DNA from: Gammaproteobacteria bacterium
GTDB taxonomy: Bacteria; Pseudomonadota; Gammaproteobacteria; SpSt-1174
Direction: 5' to 3'
DNA: 44,650 bases
Assembly (NCBI GenBank): GCA_037388465.1
Contig: JARRKE010000011.1
Location: forward strand, 1 to 44,650
The first letter of the stretch is position 1. Every line of letters starts with the position of its first letter. The notes under the pieces are model-generated. The model ran no database searches and was not told the origin of the DNA. It saw nothing but the letters and a program-made list of their open reading frames with translations. The position numbers and the translations under genes are program-made. This document shows positions 11,443 through 21,417 of the stretch, one piece after another.

Positions 11443-12711
11443 ATGTTCAGGCTTCAGCTTCACTGGCAGATTCTCATCGCCCTGGGCCTGGCCGTGCTGG
11501 TGGGGCTCGCCGCCGGGCCCGAGACGACGGTGCTGGGCGTCAAGCTGCATGCGGTGCTGGCCTTTTTCGGCACGCTTTTTCTGAACGCCCTCAAGATGCT
11601 GATTGTCCCGCTGGTGGTCTCCTCGATCATCATGGGCATGAGTGGAGTCGCGACGGAGCACGGGGTCGGTCGGCTCGGCCTCAAGACGCTTTCCTACTAC
11701 GTGTTCACTTCCCTGCTTGCGATCCTGATCGGCGTGCTGTTCGTCAATTTGATCCAGCCGGGCGTGGTGGACGGTCAGCCGGCGAAAGCGATCCTGGGAT
11801 TGCATGCGGGCACCCAGGCGATCACCCAGCAGGTCGCAGGGCATGGCATGCATGACGTGCTCGAGGTCTTTCTGCGCATGATCCCCGTCAACATCGTGGC
11901 TGCGGCCGCCGAGGGGCAGATGCTGGGCCTGATCGTCTTCAGTCTGCTGGTGGGTTATTTCATCACCCGCCTGAACGAACCGCAGCGCGGCACGCAGGCC
12001 AGTTTCTGGCAGGGCATGCTCGACATCATGATGATGATGACCGATCTGGTCATGCGCTTCGCGCCCGTGGGCGTGTTCGCGCTGGTCGGCAAGGTCATTC
12101 TGGAATCCGGCCTGGATGCCTTCAGGCCGCTTGCGGTGTTTTTCCTGACGGTGCTGCTCGCGCTGGCCGTGCACTTTCTGGTGGTGCTGCCGCTCCTGCT
12201 GCGGCTGGTGGGGCGGGTCAATCCGCTGCGGCATTATCGCGCTATGCTGCCGGCCCTGCTGACGGCATTTTCCACCAGTTCCTCTTCCGCCACCCTGCCG
12301 GTCACCATGGAGTGCGTGGAGAAGAACGCCGGCGTTTCCAACCGGACGACCAGTTTTGTTCTGCCCCTGGGAGCGACCGTCAACATGGACGGCACGGCCC
12401 TATACGAATGTGTGGCCGCGCTGTTCCTGGCCCAGGCCTATGGCCTGCACCTGGGATTTGTCGAGCAGTTCACCGTCATCGTGCTGGCGCTGATGACCTC
12501 GATCGGCGTGGCCGGCATTCCGGCCGCGAGTCTGGTGGCGATCACGATCATCCTGTCCAGCGTCGGCCTGCCGGCGGAGGCTGTGGGGCTGATCTTGGCG
12601 GTGGACCGGATCCTGGATATGTGCCGGACCAGCGTGAACGTGTTCAGCGATTCGTGCGGTGCGGTGATTATCGCGCGCACCGAGGGCGAGAAGTCGGTCC
12701 TGCAGGGCTGA
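11443..12711 (+). CDS. Dicarboxylate/amino acid:cation symporter (DAACS/GltP family)
   Basis: Inner-membrane secondary transporter of acidic amino acids or C4-dicarboxylates, driven by sodium or protons. It has 422 residues and about eight transmembrane helices plus two re-entrant loops. Family hallmarks are the serine-rich STSSSSATLPVT, the NMDGTALYE motif (ion and substrate site), and DRILDMCRTSVNVFSD with the substrate-binding Asp and Arg region. The ATG at 11443 is chosen; an in-frame TTG at 11434 is an alternative. The exact substrate cannot be told from sequence alone. It stands alone between ppiD and the convergent fabI. Confidence 0.92.
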   Translation: MFRLQLHWQILIALGLAVLVGLAAGPETTVLGVKLHAVLAFFGTLFLNALKMLIVPLVVSSIIMGMSGVATEHGVGRLGLKTLSYYVFTSLLAILIGVLFVNLIQPGVVDGQPAKAILGLHAGTQAITQQVAGHGMHDVLEVFLRMIPVNIVAAAAEGQMLGLIVFSLLVGYFITRLNEPQRGTQASFWQGMLDIMMMMTDLVMRFAPVGVFALVGKVILESGLDAFRPLAVFFLTVLLALAVHFLVVLPLLLRLVGRVNPLRHYRAMLPALLTAFSTSSSSATLPVTMECVEKNAGVSNRTTSFVLPLGATVNMDGTALYECVAALFLAQAYGLHLGFVEQFTVIVLALMTSIGVAGIPAASLVAITIILSSVGLPAEAVGLILAVDRILDMCRTSVNVFSDSCGAVIIARTEGEKSVLQG

Positions 12712-12714
12712 AGA

Positions 12715-12749
12715 CCGTACGGCCCTGCAGCCCTGCAGGACACGTACGG
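12715..12749. terminator. Inverted repeat between convergent symporter and fabI genes
   Basis: ccgtacg at 12715-12721 and cgtacgg at 12743-12749 pair, enclosing a further ctgcag-based hairpin. It lacks T runs, so terminator function in either direction is only probable from its position. Confidence 0.45.
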
Positions 12750-12751
12750 CC

Positions 12752-13534
12752 TCAGTAACCTGACATGCCGATGATGTTGAAGCCGGAATCGACGTAGGTC
12801 ACCTCGCCGGTAATGCCCGACGCCAGGTCGGAGCACATGAAGGCGGCGGCATTCCCGACTTCCTGGATGGACACGTTGCGGCGCAGCGGTGCATTTTCCT
12901 GCACGTGATCCAGCATCTTGCGGAAATCCCCGATGCCGGCCGCGGCCAGCGTCTTGATCGGCCCGGCCGAAATGGCGTTCACACGCGTGCCCTCCGGCCC
13001 GAGGCTGTAAGCCAGATAGCGTACGTTGGCCTCCAGGCTGGCCTTGGCGATACCCATGACGTTGTAGTTCGGCATGGCGCGTTCGGCGCCGAGATAGCTC
13101 AGGGTGAGGATCGAGCCGTTGCGGCCGTTCATCATCTGCCGGGCGCCCTTGGCCAGGGCGGTCAGGCTGTAGGAGCTGATCTCGTGGGCGAGGGAGAAGC
13201 CGTCACGGGTCACGTTGTCGAGGAAATCGCCTTCCAGCATCTCCTTGGGGGCATAGGCCACCGAGTGCACCAGGATGTCGAGGTGGTCCCAGTAATTGTC
13301 CAGACCCTCGAACAGCGCATCGATCTCGGCGTCGCTGGAGACGTCACAGGGCAGGGTGATGGACGAGTCGAATCCCGCGGCAATCTTCTCGACGCGTTCC
13401 TTGAGACGCTCATTCTGGTAGGTAAAGGCCAGTTCGGCCCCTTCACGATGCATGGCCTCGGCGATGCCGTAGGCGATGGAACGGTTGCTCGCGACACCGA
13501 CGATCAAGGCGCGTTTGCCGGAAAGAAAGCCCAT
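12752..13534 (-). CDS. fabI: Enoyl-[acyl-carrier-protein] reductase (NADH)
   Basis: Catalyses the last reductive step of each fatty-acid elongation cycle (trans-2-enoyl-ACP to acyl-ACP). It has 260 residues (E. coli 262). It starts [25 protein letters not shown], the FabI-type nucleotide-binding loop. The catalytic pair is in [13 protein letters not shown] (Tyr and Lys six residues apart), and [17 protein letters not shown] is the substrate-loop region. AGGAGT lies 6 bases upstream of the ATG at 13534. The same frame stays open far upstream, antisense to the ABC operon, but the strong Shine-Dalgarno sequence and family length fix the start. Confidence 0.97.
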   Translation of the reverse strand: MGFLSGKRALIVGVASNRSIAYGIAEAMHREGAELAFTYQNERLKERVEKIAAGFDSSITLPCDVSSDAEIDALFEGLDNYWDHLDILVHSVAYAPKEMLEGDFLDNVTRDGFSLAHEISSYSLTALAKGARQMMNGRNGSILTLSYLGAERAMPNYNVMGIAKASLEANVRYLAYSLGPEGTRVNAISAGPIKTLAAAGIGDFRKMLDHVQENAPLRRNVSIQEVGNAAAFMCSDLASGITGEVTYVDSGFNIIGMSGY

Positions 13535-13690
13535 TGAGTACTCCTGTCTTGTTCTGGTCGGGGACCGGTTGCCCGGTCTCGGAAAGGGCAATGATAGGCA
13601 CCCTGTGCCGTCGAGACAATCCATGCCGCCGGTCGGCTGCACGGTACAGCATACGCAAGTACAATGCCCGAAAAGGTGCCGGGAGACTCT

Positions 13691-15547
13691 ATGGGACCGC
13701 GTTTCACGCTCAAGGACCTGCTGCTGTTCAGTTTGCTCGCCGTGGTCATCGTGCTGGTCGTGCTGGCCATGTATCAGGTGGACCGGCAGTGGCAGAAGCT
13801 GGCGGATATCCAGTCCACCCTGCAGGAACAGGCCGCCGATCTGCGGCGGCTGCGTCAGTCGGTGCACGAGATGCCCCGTACGCCGGCCGACCGGCAGGGT
13901 GCGGCCGACGCAACCGGGGCGGTACCCCCGGCCTTCCAGCGTGCATACCAGGCCACCCGGCAGCCCGGCTACGCCCAGGGCGGCTGGATCGTCCAGGCCT
14001 TCGCCATGGGGCTGAAGACCCTGACGCCCTTCGTGTCCACGGATGCCTACGCCTCGGAGATCCAGAACTACATACTTGAGTCCCTGCTGACTCGTGATCC
14101 CGACACCCTGGCCTGGCAGGGACTGCTGGCACGCGACTGGACGGTCAGCAAGGACGGCCTGAAGATCAGCTTCGATCTGCGCCGCAACGCCACCTTTTCG
14201 GACGGCAAGCCCGTCACCTCGGCAGACGTGGTCTTCACCTATCACTTCATCATGAATCCCGCGATCGCGGCGCCGCGCGAACGCGCCTACTACGACAAGA
14301 TCAAGCGGGTCTACGCGGAAGGGCCCGGCCGTGTGGTGTTCGAGTTCAAGGAACCGTATTTCAACAGCCTGGCGCTGGCCGGCGGTATGCCGATCCTCGC
14401 CAAGCACTATTACGAAAGCTATCTGAAGCAGCCAGAAAAATTCAATCAATCCAAGGCTTTGCTGTTCGGTTCCGGACCCTACCGTCTGAAGGAGGGCAAG
14501 GACTGGACGCCCGATGTGGGGCTGGTGGAGCTGGACCGCAATCCGCGATACTGGGGGCCCGTGCAGCCGGCGCCCCGGCGTTTGATCTGGAAGATCATCG
14601 AAAACGACAGTGCCCGGCTGACCACCTTCCGTAACGGCGACATCGACGTCTACGGCGCGCGGCCCCGCGAATACAAACAGCTGGTCGCCGACAAGGCCCT
14701 GGCAAAGCGCACCCGGCATTTCGAGTACCTCAGTCCGACCGCGGGTTACAGCTATATCGGCTGGAACGAATCGCGCAAGGACAAGCCGACCTGGTTTGCC
14801 GACCGTCGTGTCCGACTGGCCATGACCTATCTGACCGACCGGGCCGGGATCATCCGCCACCTGATGCAGGGCTATGCCGAGCCGGCCGTCAGCCCGTTCA
14901 TCGACAGCAGTCCCCAGCACGACCCGGCCCTCAAGCCGCGCCTCTACGATCTGGCCAGGGCCAAGCAGCTGCTGCGCGAGGCGGGCTTCAGGGACCGCAA
15001 CGGCGACGGCGTGCTGGAGGACGCCAAGGGGCGTCCGTTCAAGTTCAAGATGACCTTTTTCCAGGGCAGCGAGGACACCCGCCGCATCGCGCTTTACCTC
15101 AAGGACCTGTATGCACGCGCCGGCATCGTGATGCAGCCCGCACCCACCGAATGGGCGGTGATGCTGGACAAGATCAAGCACCGCGATTTCGATGCCATCA
15201 TGCTCGGCTGGACCAGCGGGGTGGAGGTGGACATCTACCAGATGTTCGACAGCAGCCAGATCGAAAACGGCGGCGACAACTTCATCGGCTACCGCAATCC
15301 CAAGCTGGACCGGTTGATCACCGAGGCGCGCGGTACGGTGGACGAGGCCAAGCGCATGCCGTTATGGCAGGCCTGCGAACGGATCCTGTACCACGACCAG
15401 CCCTACACCTTCCTGATGCGCCGCAAGAGCCTGGTGTTCGTCGACCGCCGCATCCATAACCTGCAGGTCACCAAGCTGGGCCTGAATCTGGGACTGGTGC
15501 CGATGGAGATTTATATCCCCAGTGCGGAACAAAAATATACGGACTGA
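13691..15547 (+). CDS. ABC transporter substrate-binding protein, family 5, membrane-anchored
   Basis: Binding component of an oligopeptide-type importer (YejA/OppA/DppA family). It has 618 residues. Unlike the usual lipoprotein or secreted form, it begins with a short basic stretch and one hydrophobic helix (about residues 10-29), followed by a likely coiled coil (30-60). It has no lipobox, so it appears tethered to the inner membrane. The SBP_bac_5 domain occupies roughly residues 95-600 ([51 protein letters not shown]). GGGAGA precedes the ATG at 13691. It is the first gene of a four-gene operon; the divergent neighbour is fabI. Substrate unknown. Confidence 0.9.
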   Translation: MGPRFTLKDLLLFSLLAVVIVLVVLAMYQVDRQWQKLADIQSTLQEQAADLRRLRQSVHEMPRTPADRQGAADATGAVPPAFQRAYQATRQPGYAQGGWIVQAFAMGLKTLTPFVSTDAYASEIQNYILESLLTRDPDTLAWQGLLARDWTVSKDGLKISFDLRRNATFSDGKPVTSADVVFTYHFIMNPAIAAPRERAYYDKIKRVYAEGPGRVVFEFKEPYFNSLALAGGMPILAKHYYESYLKQPEKFNQSKALLFGSGPYRLKEGKDWTPDVGLVELDRNPRYWGPVQPAPRRLIWKIIENDSARLTTFRNGDIDVYGARPREYKQLVADKALAKRTRHFEYLSPTAGYSYIGWNESRKDKPTWFADRRVRLAMTYLTDRAGIIRHLMQGYAEPAVSPFIDSSPQHDPALKPRLYDLARAKQLLREAGFRDRNGDGVLEDAKGRPFKFKMTFFQGSEDTRRIALYLKDLYARAGIVMQPAPTEWAVMLDKIKHRDFDAIMLGWTSGVEVDIYQMFDSSQIENGGDNFIGYRNPKLDRLITEARGTVDEAKRMPLWQACERILYHDQPYTFLMRRKSLVFVDRRIHNLQVTKLGLNLGLVPMEIYIPSAEQKYTD

Positions 15548-15556
15548 GCCTGCGCC

Positions 15557-16936
15557 GTGACGGCCTACATCCTGCGACGCCTGCTGTTGATGATTCCGAC
15601 CCTGCTCGGTATCACGATCGTCGTCTTCACGGTCATGGCCGCCTCGCCCGGCGGGATCAGCGCCCAAAGCCTGATCGAAGGGCAGAACCTGGAGCCGGAG
15701 GCCAAGCGCGCGCTGGAGGATTATTACAACCGCCTCTACGGCCTCAATTCGCCCCCGCCCGTGCAGTACCTGCGCTGGCTGAACAACGTGATGCCGATCG
15801 GATTCGTGTTCGATCACGAACATCACATCGCCGGCTTTTCCTTCACCAAGGGATCGAATCTGGGCATGAGTTTCCGCTACGGACGCCCGGTGCTGGAGCT
15901 CATCAAGGAACGCCTGCCCATCACGCTGTTGCTGAACCTGCTCTCCATTCCGCTGATCTATCTGATCGCGATCACCTTCGGCGTACGCGCCGCCACCGAC
16001 CGCGGCGGCGGTTTCGACCGCCTGACCAGCATCACCATGCTGGGCCTGTGGTCCGTTCCGACCATGCTGACCGGCGTCCTGTTGATCGGATTCTTCGCCA
16101 GCGAACAATACTGGCAATGGTTTCCGACCGCAGGACTGAGCCAGCGTACCGCCCTGGACATGCCGTTCATGCCGCATTGGTCGAATCTCTGGGATGCCCT
16201 GCTGCTGGGCGTGAGCGCGCTGCTCGGGACCGGGCTGATGGTCGCACTGGCGCGGTTTCTGAGGCGTACGGGCAACCTGGCGATCATGGCCGTGCTGGGC
16301 GTGGCGGGCGGTTTGTGGATGGTCGACGTCCTGCCCCAGGCCGGTTGGGTGCTGTGGGTGCTGCTGCCCGTGGCGCTCGGTACGATGCTTGGACTGCTCG
16401 GCTGGACCGGATTTACCAGCCTGCGGGTCGCGGCGATGGGCCTGACCGGGCTGTTTGCGGGTGTCCTGCTCGCCTCGTATTTCGTAGATGGCGGATTTGT
16501 GCGCGGATTTTTATTCGACCGTCTCTGGCATCTCGTGCTGCCGGTGCTGTGTCTGACCTATGGCGGCTTCGCCTTTCTCGCCAAGCTGACGCGCTCCGCA
16601 GTGCTAGAGAATCTGCATGCGGACTATGCCCGTACCGCGCGCGCCAAAGGCGTGCCGGAACGGCAGGTGCTGTGGCGCCACGTGTTTCGCAACAGCCTGC
16701 TGCCCCTGATCACCGTGTCCGCCAGCCTGCTGCCCAGTCTGCTGGCGGGCTCGGTGATCGTCGAATCGCTGTTCAGTATCGACGGCATGGGCAAGCTGGC
16801 CGTGGAGGCGGTGCAGGGGCGGGATCGGGAACTGGTGCTTTCCATCACCCTGATCAGCGGGCTGCTGACTCTGATCAGCTACCTCATCGCCGACATTCTG
16901 TATGCCATGGTGGACCCGCGGGTGAGTTATGAATGA
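15557..16936 (+). CDS. ABC transporter permease 1 (DppB/YejB type) with large insertion
   Basis: Inner-membrane channel subunit. It has 459 residues against roughly 310-365 for usual members. It starts with the family N-terminus (YILRRLLLMIPTLLGI) at a GTG codon 9 bases after the upstream stop. The EAA coupling loop lies at about residues 353-385 (HADYARTARAKGVPERQVLW) and the C-terminus VDPRVSYE is typical. The extra length is a hydrophobic block near residues 210-320 that probably adds several transmembrane helices. It overlaps the next permease by 8 bases, so the two are translationally coupled. An alternative start was not evident. Confidence 0.9.
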   Translation: MTAYILRRLLLMIPTLLGITIVVFTVMAASPGGISAQSLIEGQNLEPEAKRALEDYYNRLYGLNSPPPVQYLRWLNNVMPIGFVFDHEHHIAGFSFTKGSNLGMSFRYGRPVLELIKERLPITLLLNLLSIPLIYLIAITFGVRAATDRGGGFDRLTSITMLGLWSVPTMLTGVLLIGFFASEQYWQWFPTAGLSQRTALDMPFMPHWSNLWDALLLGVSALLGTGLMVALARFLRRTGNLAIMAVLGVAGGLWMVDVLPQAGWVLWVLLPVALGTMLGLLGWTGFTSLRVAAMGLTGLFAGVLLASYFVDGGFVRGFLFDRLWHLVLPVLCLTYGGFAFLAKLTRSAVLENLHADYARTARAKGVPERQVLWRHVFRNSLLPLITVSASLLPSLLAGSVIVESLFSIDGMGKLAVEAVQGRDRELVLSITLISGLLTLISYLIADILYAMVDPRVSYE

Positions 16937-18092
16937 GGCGGTGAAACAAAGTGGCTACGCAGCCGGCATGCTGCGCCTGATGCTCAAGCAGCTTGGTGCC
17001 AGGCTGGGGCTGGTCTGGATCGGGCTCCTGGCCTTTGCGGCGGTTTTCGCACCGCTGCTGGCGAACTCCCGGCCGCTGCTGCTGAGCGAGCACGGGCATT
17101 TGCAGAGTCCGGCCCTGGCGGCGTTCACGCCGGCCGACGCGACCCTGCTGTTGATGTTCCTCAGCTCGGGCATCCTGTTCTGGCCGCGTCTGCCGTTCCT
17201 GCGGCGTCTGGCGATCTGGCTGGCGGGCGGGGCGATTATCACCACGCTGAGCCTGATTCTGCTACACCCACCGCAGATTACCGTGTACGAACAGTACCGG
17301 GAGGCCGAGGCCGCCGGCCGTTATGACTGGGTTGTTCACGCACCCATTCCCTATTCGGCCCGCGACTACCAGCGTGACCGGGGTGACGTCGCCCTCCAGG
17401 CACCATTGGCCGACCCCGGGCATGTGCACTGGCTGGGCACGGACGCCAACGGCGCCGACGTGCTGAGCCGCATGATTCACGCCTCACGCATCGCACTGGC
17501 CATCGGTTTCATCGCTACCGGCATCGCCATGCTTATCGGCACGATCCTCGGGGGCCTGATGGGCTATTTCTCGGGCATCGTGGACATCGTCGGCATGCGT
17601 CTGGTGGAAATCTTCGAGGCCGTGCCGACGCTGTTTCTGCTGCTGACCTTCGTCGCCTTTTTCGGACGCAGCCTGTACCTGATGATGGTGATCATCGGGC
17701 TCACCGCCTGGCCGGGCTATGCGCGTTACGTGCGCGCGGAATACCTCAAGCTGCGCGCGCAGGACTTCGTTCAGGCCGCGGTCGCCGGCGGTCTGCCGCT
17801 GCGCTCCATCCTGTTCCGGCACATGCTGCCGAACGCCATGGCGCCCCTGCTGGTGGCGGCCAGCTTCGGCGTCGCTTCGGCCATCCTCGCCGAGGCGACG
17901 CTCAGCTTTCTCGGTCTCGGCCTGGTCGACAGCCCCTCCTGGGGGCAAATGCTCAACCAGGCCGTGCAGTCGTCCACCTTCTACTGGTGGATGGCGATCT
18001 TCCCCGGCGGTGCGATCTTTTTCACGGTGTTCGCCTACAACCTCATCGGCGAGGCGTTGCGCGACGTGATCGACCCCTACCTGCAGCGGTGA
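16929..18092 (+). CDS. ABC transporter permease 2 (DppC/YejE type) with extra N-terminal helices
   Basis: Second channel subunit, pairing with the preceding permease. It has 387 residues against about 300-340 normally. The first helix is followed by an unusual additional helix pair (about residues 70-115) before the conserved HWLGTDANGADVLSRMIH motif, after which the standard core follows. The EAA loop is at about residues 274-308 (LKLRAQDFVQAAVAGGLPL, PNAMAPLL) and the protein ends GEALRDVIDPYLQR. It starts inside the end of permease 1 and ends 7 bases before the ATPase gene. Confidence 0.91.
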   Translation: MNEAVKQSGYAAGMLRLMLKQLGARLGLVWIGLLAFAAVFAPLLANSRPLLLSEHGHLQSPALAAFTPADATLLLMFLSSGILFWPRLPFLRRLAIWLAGGAIITTLSLILLHPPQITVYEQYREAEAAGRYDWVVHAPIPYSARDYQRDRGDVALQAPLADPGHVHWLGTDANGADVLSRMIHASRIALAIGFIATGIAMLIGTILGGLMGYFSGIVDIVGMRLVEIFEAVPTLFLLLTFVAFFGRSLYLMMVIIGLTAWPGYARYVRAEYLKLRAQDFVQAAVAGGLPLRSILFRHMLPNAMAPLLVAASFGVASAILAEATLSFLGLGLVDSPSWGQMLNQAVQSSTFYWWMAIFPGGAIFFTVFAYNLIGEALRDVIDPYLQR

Positions 18093-18099
18093 GCGGACG

Positions 18100-19737
18100 A
18101 TGACCACGCCTTTGCTCGAAGTGCACGACCTGCGGACCTGGCTGCACGTATCGGGACGCCTGATCAAGGCGGTGGACGGCGTGGATTTCGAGGTCAGGCG
18201 CGGCGAGACCTTCTGCCTGGTCGGCGAATCCGGCAGCGGCAAGTCGGTGACGGCCCTGTCGATTCTGCAATTGCTGCCTCCCGACCGTGTCAGCCATCCG
18301 ACCGGACGGATCCTGCTGCACGACGCGGGTGGACAAGATGACATCCTGGCCATGGACGAATCGAGCCGCTGCGAGCTGCGGGGCGGACGGATTGCCATGA
18401 TCTTTCAGGAGCCGATGACCTGTCTCAATCCGGTGATGACCGTCGGCGATCAGATCGGGGAGGCCTTGTCGTTGCATCGCGATGATCTGCACCCCGATCA
18501 CCTCCGGGTGCAGGTCATCGAGTCCCTGCGGGCCGCGCAGATCGATCATCCGGAACAGCGCTTCAGCGCGTATCCCCACCAGCTGTCGGGCGGGCAGCGC
18601 CAGCGCGCCATGATCGCCATGGCCCTGGCCTGCGAACCGGATCTGCTGATAGCGGACGAACCGACCACGGCGCTGGATGTCACCGTGCAGGCAGGAATCC
18701 TGGAGTTGATGAAGTCGCTGCAGGCCGAAAAGGGCATGAGCATCCTGTTCATCACCCACGATCTGGGCGTGGTCGCGCAGGTGGCCGATCGGGTAGCCGT
18801 GATGCGTGCCGGCAAGATCGTGGAGCAGGGCGAGGCGGACGACGTGCTGTACAGCCCGCGCCACGACTATACCCGGCAACTCATCGATGCCCTGCCGGAA
18901 AACCTGCCCCGCACTCCGCGGGGGCATGATGGGGCGACCCCGCTGATCGAGCTGCAGGATTTGTACGTCCACTTCCCGGTACGCAAAGGCATACTGCGTC
19001 GCGTGGTAGACCACGTGAAGGCGGTCGATGGCGTCAGCCTGCAGATCAATCAAGGGGAGGTGCTCGCGCTGGTGGGTGAATCCGGGTGTGGCAAGACCAC
19101 CATGGGGCGCGCGCTGCTGGGCCTGCAACCCGTGACCCGCGGCAACATCCGTTTTCATGGCCGCGATCTGCAGGGGTTGCGGGCATCTTCTTGGCGCGGC
19201 TTGCGACGCCATTTGCAGATTGTGTTCCAGGATCCCATGTCCTCGCTGAATCCACGCCTGACGATTGCCCAGGCCCTGATCGAACCGATGCGCGTGCACG
19301 GCATCGGCGAGAACGAGGAGGATCGTCTGGAGCGGGCGCGCAGCGTGCTGCGCCAGGTGCGTCTGGAGGAGGATTCGTTGTGGCAGCTGCCCCAGGCCTT
19401 TTCGGGCGGACAGCGGCAACGCATCGGAATCGCACGCGCCCTCGTGCTGGAGCCGGATTTCCTGCTCTGCGACGAGATCACCAGCGCCCTGGATGTTTCC
19501 GTGCAGGCCGAACTGCTTCAGTTGCTGCTGGAACTCAAGCGCGAACGCGGGCTGACGCTGATGTTCATCACCCACAATATTGCCGTGGTGGAATACATCA
19601 GTGACCGGACGGCCGTCATGCGAGACGGTCGCATCATCGAAGTGGGCGAGACCGCCCGCGTATGCGGGTCGCCGCGCGATCCCTACACTCGCAGCCTGCT
19701 CGCGGCCGTACCGCGCCTGTACCCGGCCAGATCCTGA
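18100..19737 (+). CDS. Duplicated ABC transporter ATPase (YejF type, DppD-DppF fusion)
   Basis: Cytoplasmic energising subunit with both nucleotide-binding domains in one 545-residue chain. Domain 1 has Walker A GESGSGKS at residues 42-49 and signature LSGGQRQR near 162, with [13 protein letters not shown]. Domain 2 has Walker [10 protein letters not shown] near 326 and signature FSGGQRQR near 433, with [13 protein letters not shown]. Each domain ends in the oligopeptide-family C-terminal extension ([27 protein letters not shown]). It is the last gene of the operon. Both catalytic sites look intact. Substrate class is peptide-like by family only. Confidence 0.94.
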   Translation: MTTPLLEVHDLRTWLHVSGRLIKAVDGVDFEVRRGETFCLVGESGSGKSVTALSILQLLPPDRVSHPTGRILLHDAGGQDDILAMDESSRCELRGGRIAMIFQEPMTCLNPVMTVGDQIGEALSLHRDDLHPDHLRVQVIESLRAAQIDHPEQRFSAYPHQLSGGQRQRAMIAMALACEPDLLIADEPTTALDVTVQAGILELMKSLQAEKGMSILFITHDLGVVAQVADRVAVMRAGKIVEQGEADDVLYSPRHDYTRQLIDALPENLPRTPRGHDGATPLIELQDLYVHFPVRKGILRRVVDHVKAVDGVSLQINQGEVLALVGESGCGKTTMGRALLGLQPVTRGNIRFHGRDLQGLRASSWRGLRRHLQIVFQDPMSSLNPRLTIAQALIEPMRVHGIGENEEDRLERARSVLRQVRLEEDSLWQLPQAFSGGQRQRIGIARALVLEPDFLLCDEITSALDVSVQAELLQLLLELKRERGLTLMFITHNIAVVEYISDRTAVMRDGRIIEVGETARVCGSPRDPYTRSLLAAVPRLYPARS

Positions 19738-19813
19738 GAACGCTACGTCTGCGTAACGAAGGATGTCTGGCGGGCAGGGCAGAGAGGCGGGGGTGGACCG
19801 CTCCGGTCCGTAC

Positions 19814-20572
19814 TCAGGTGACGATGAACTCCATCTTCACGCCGGCGATCTCGATGACGTCGTGATTGCTGAGCGGATGGGCGACGATGCCGATGTCGTC
19901 TCCGTTGACCAGCGGCCTGTGATTGTCGGGCCCGCCGTCGATATGTAGCAAAAAGAAGCCCTGCGGACGACGGGTGATGGCCGCGACTTGGGCACCGGGT
20001 TTGCCGAGCGTGGTCAGGGCCTTGGCGAGATGCAGTTCCTTTCCGGTGTTGGCGCCGCTCAGTATCTGTAGTTTGGCCGAATGCGACTGTGTGTCCGGGT
20101 GCTGGGCGTGTTTGGTGGCCTCGGCATATTCCGCCGAGAGCTTGCCCATGGTTTGTTCGGACAGTTCCTTGGCGCCGTCGCGGCTGGGCATCCCCACCGT
20201 ATCGGTACGAATGATCAGGGTCTTTTCGAAATCGTCGTCTTCCTTGCCTTCCTCCTCACCCTGCGGCGCGCTCGCCGGTGCTTCAAATTCGTTGACGTAC
20301 TTCAGGGTATGTTTGCCGATCGTGATGACATCCCCGTCCTTCAGGGCGTGTTTCTTGATCAGCTTGGCGTTGACGTAGGTCCCGTTGGTGCTGTTGAGAT
20401 CCTCGAGGAAGGAATCGTTGAGAATGGTGATGATCTGGGCGTGATGGCCGCTGACGGCCAGATTATCGATATGAATATCGTTGTCGGGCTTGCGGCCGAT
20501 CTTCACGCACTCCTTTTCGATAGGGTGCTCGGAAAGGGTACGGTCGTGTAGGGAAAGTATGAGCTTAGACAT
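19814..20572 (-). CDS. FHA-domain protein with a degenerate second FHA-like domain
   Basis: Putative phosphothreonine reader of 252 residues. The N-terminal FHA domain (about 1-95) retains the binding residues in KIGRKPDNDI, VSGHHAQI and DLNSTNGTYVN. An acidic linker (EEEGKEDDDFEKT) leads to a C-terminal segment (about 165-250) that follows the FHA strand pattern (LTTLGKPGAQVAAI, PLVNGDDIGIVAHPLSNHDVIEIAGVKMEF) but lacks the canonical Arg and Ser-His pair. It lies 17 bases downstream of the PP2C gene on the same strand, so the two probably form an operon. It is cytoplasmic: no signal or transmembrane helix. No protein kinase gene is in the window. Confidence 0.85.
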   Translation of the reverse strand: MSKLILSLHDRTLSEHPIEKECVKIGRKPDNDIHIDNLAVSGHHAQIITILNDSFLEDLNSTNGTYVNAKLIKKHALKDGDVITIGKHTLKYVNEFEAPASAPQGEEEGKEDDDFEKTLIIRTDTVGMPSRDGAKELSEQTMGKLSAEYAEATKHAQHPDTQSHSAKLQILSGANTGKELHLAKALTTLGKPGAQVAAITRRPQGFFLLHIDGGPDNHRPLVNGDDIGIVAHPLSNHDVIEIAGVKMEFIVT

Positions 20573-20589
20573 ATGCAGTTGCCCGGAAC

Positions 20590-21417
20590 TCAGAAGAGCC
20601 AGTCAGTTAGCTTTTGGTAAAGCGATTTTTCCGCCGGGAATGCCTTGAGAATCCTGACCAGCATTACCGAGATGTTGTCCTTGCCGCCGTTGTCGTTCGC
20701 GAGCTTGATGAGGCGGTCGGCGGTTTCATCAAGGTTAGCACCATAGTCCTGAATAGTTAAGCGGATGTCCTCATCCTCGACCATGTCGTTGAGGCCGTCG
20801 GAACACATCATATAAACGTCTCCAGGCAGCACCAGGTCCTCGTTGATGTCCACCGCCACGGTGGGCTCGATGCCCAGCGCACGGGTCACGAGGTTCTTGT
20901 TCAGGGATTCCTTGGCTTCTTCGCTGGAATAAAAGCCGCGGTCGACCAGTTCCTGCAGCAGGGAATGGTCCGCCGTGATCTGTTCCATGCGACCACTGCG
21001 TATCCGGTACATGCGGGAGTCGCCGACGTGGGCGACGGTAAGACGATTGTCGTAGAAACCGGCCAGCACGATCGTGGTGCCCATGCCCTGGTATTGGGGC
21101 TGGCTGCGCGCCGTTTCGTAGATCGCCTTGTTGCCGAGCAGGATAGAGTCTCGCAGGATCAGGCTTTCCTTGGTGTAGCCGGTCTCCTCATCCATTTCGC
21201 CGGCGTTTTTCAGGCGGGGCAGTTCATTGCCCAGGTGTTCGATGATCGTGTTGATCGCGATGGCGCTGGCGACTTCGCCACCCTTGTATCCACCCATGCC
21301 GTCAGCGAGCGCTACGCAGCCGATTTCGATGTCATCGCCGATACTGTCTTCGTTGTGCGAGCGGACACGACCGGTGTCGGTCCGTCCGGAGATGGCGATT
21401 TTCCCTTTGAGGTTCAT
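20590..21417 (-). CDS. PP2C-family serine/threonine protein phosphatase
   Basis: Metal-dependent phosphatase (PPM/Stp1/PppA type), 275 residues, cytoplasmic. Metal and catalytic motifs are complete: TDTGRVRSHNEDS, VALADGMGGYKGG, GMGTTIVLAG, VAHVGDSRMYRI, MMCSDGLNDMV and GKDNISVMLVR. It is the upstream gene of a phosphatase-FHA pair, an arrangement that in other bacteria modulates Hanks-type kinase signalling or type VI secretion. No secretion genes or kinase are nearby, so the target is unknown. A TATAAA at 21447-21442 on this strand could serve as a -10 box, without a clear -35. Confidence 0.93.
   Translation of the reverse strand: MNLKGKIAISGRTDTGRVRSHNEDSIGDDIEIGCVALADGMGGYKGGEVASAIAINTIIEHLGNELPRLKNAGEMDEETGYTKESLILRDSILLGNKAIYETARSQPQYQGMGTTIVLAGFYDNRLTVAHVGDSRMYRIRSGRMEQITADHSLLQELVDRGFYSSEEAKESLNKNLVTRALGIEPTVAVDINEDLVLPGDVYMMCSDGLNDMVEDEDIRLTIQDYGANLDETADRLIKLANDNGGKDNISVMLVRILKAFPAEKSLYQKLTDWLF

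Noticed and set aside
13535-15181. Upstream extension of the fabI frame antisense to the ABC binding-protein gene
   Set aside because: FabI has its normal length from ATG 13534, with AGGAGT before it; the extension has no family match and opposes a real gene.
19738-19813. Bidirectional terminator between the ABC ATPase and FHA genes
   Set aside because: Only a 5-bp stem (ggacc/ggtcc) without a T run was seen, which is too weak to call.
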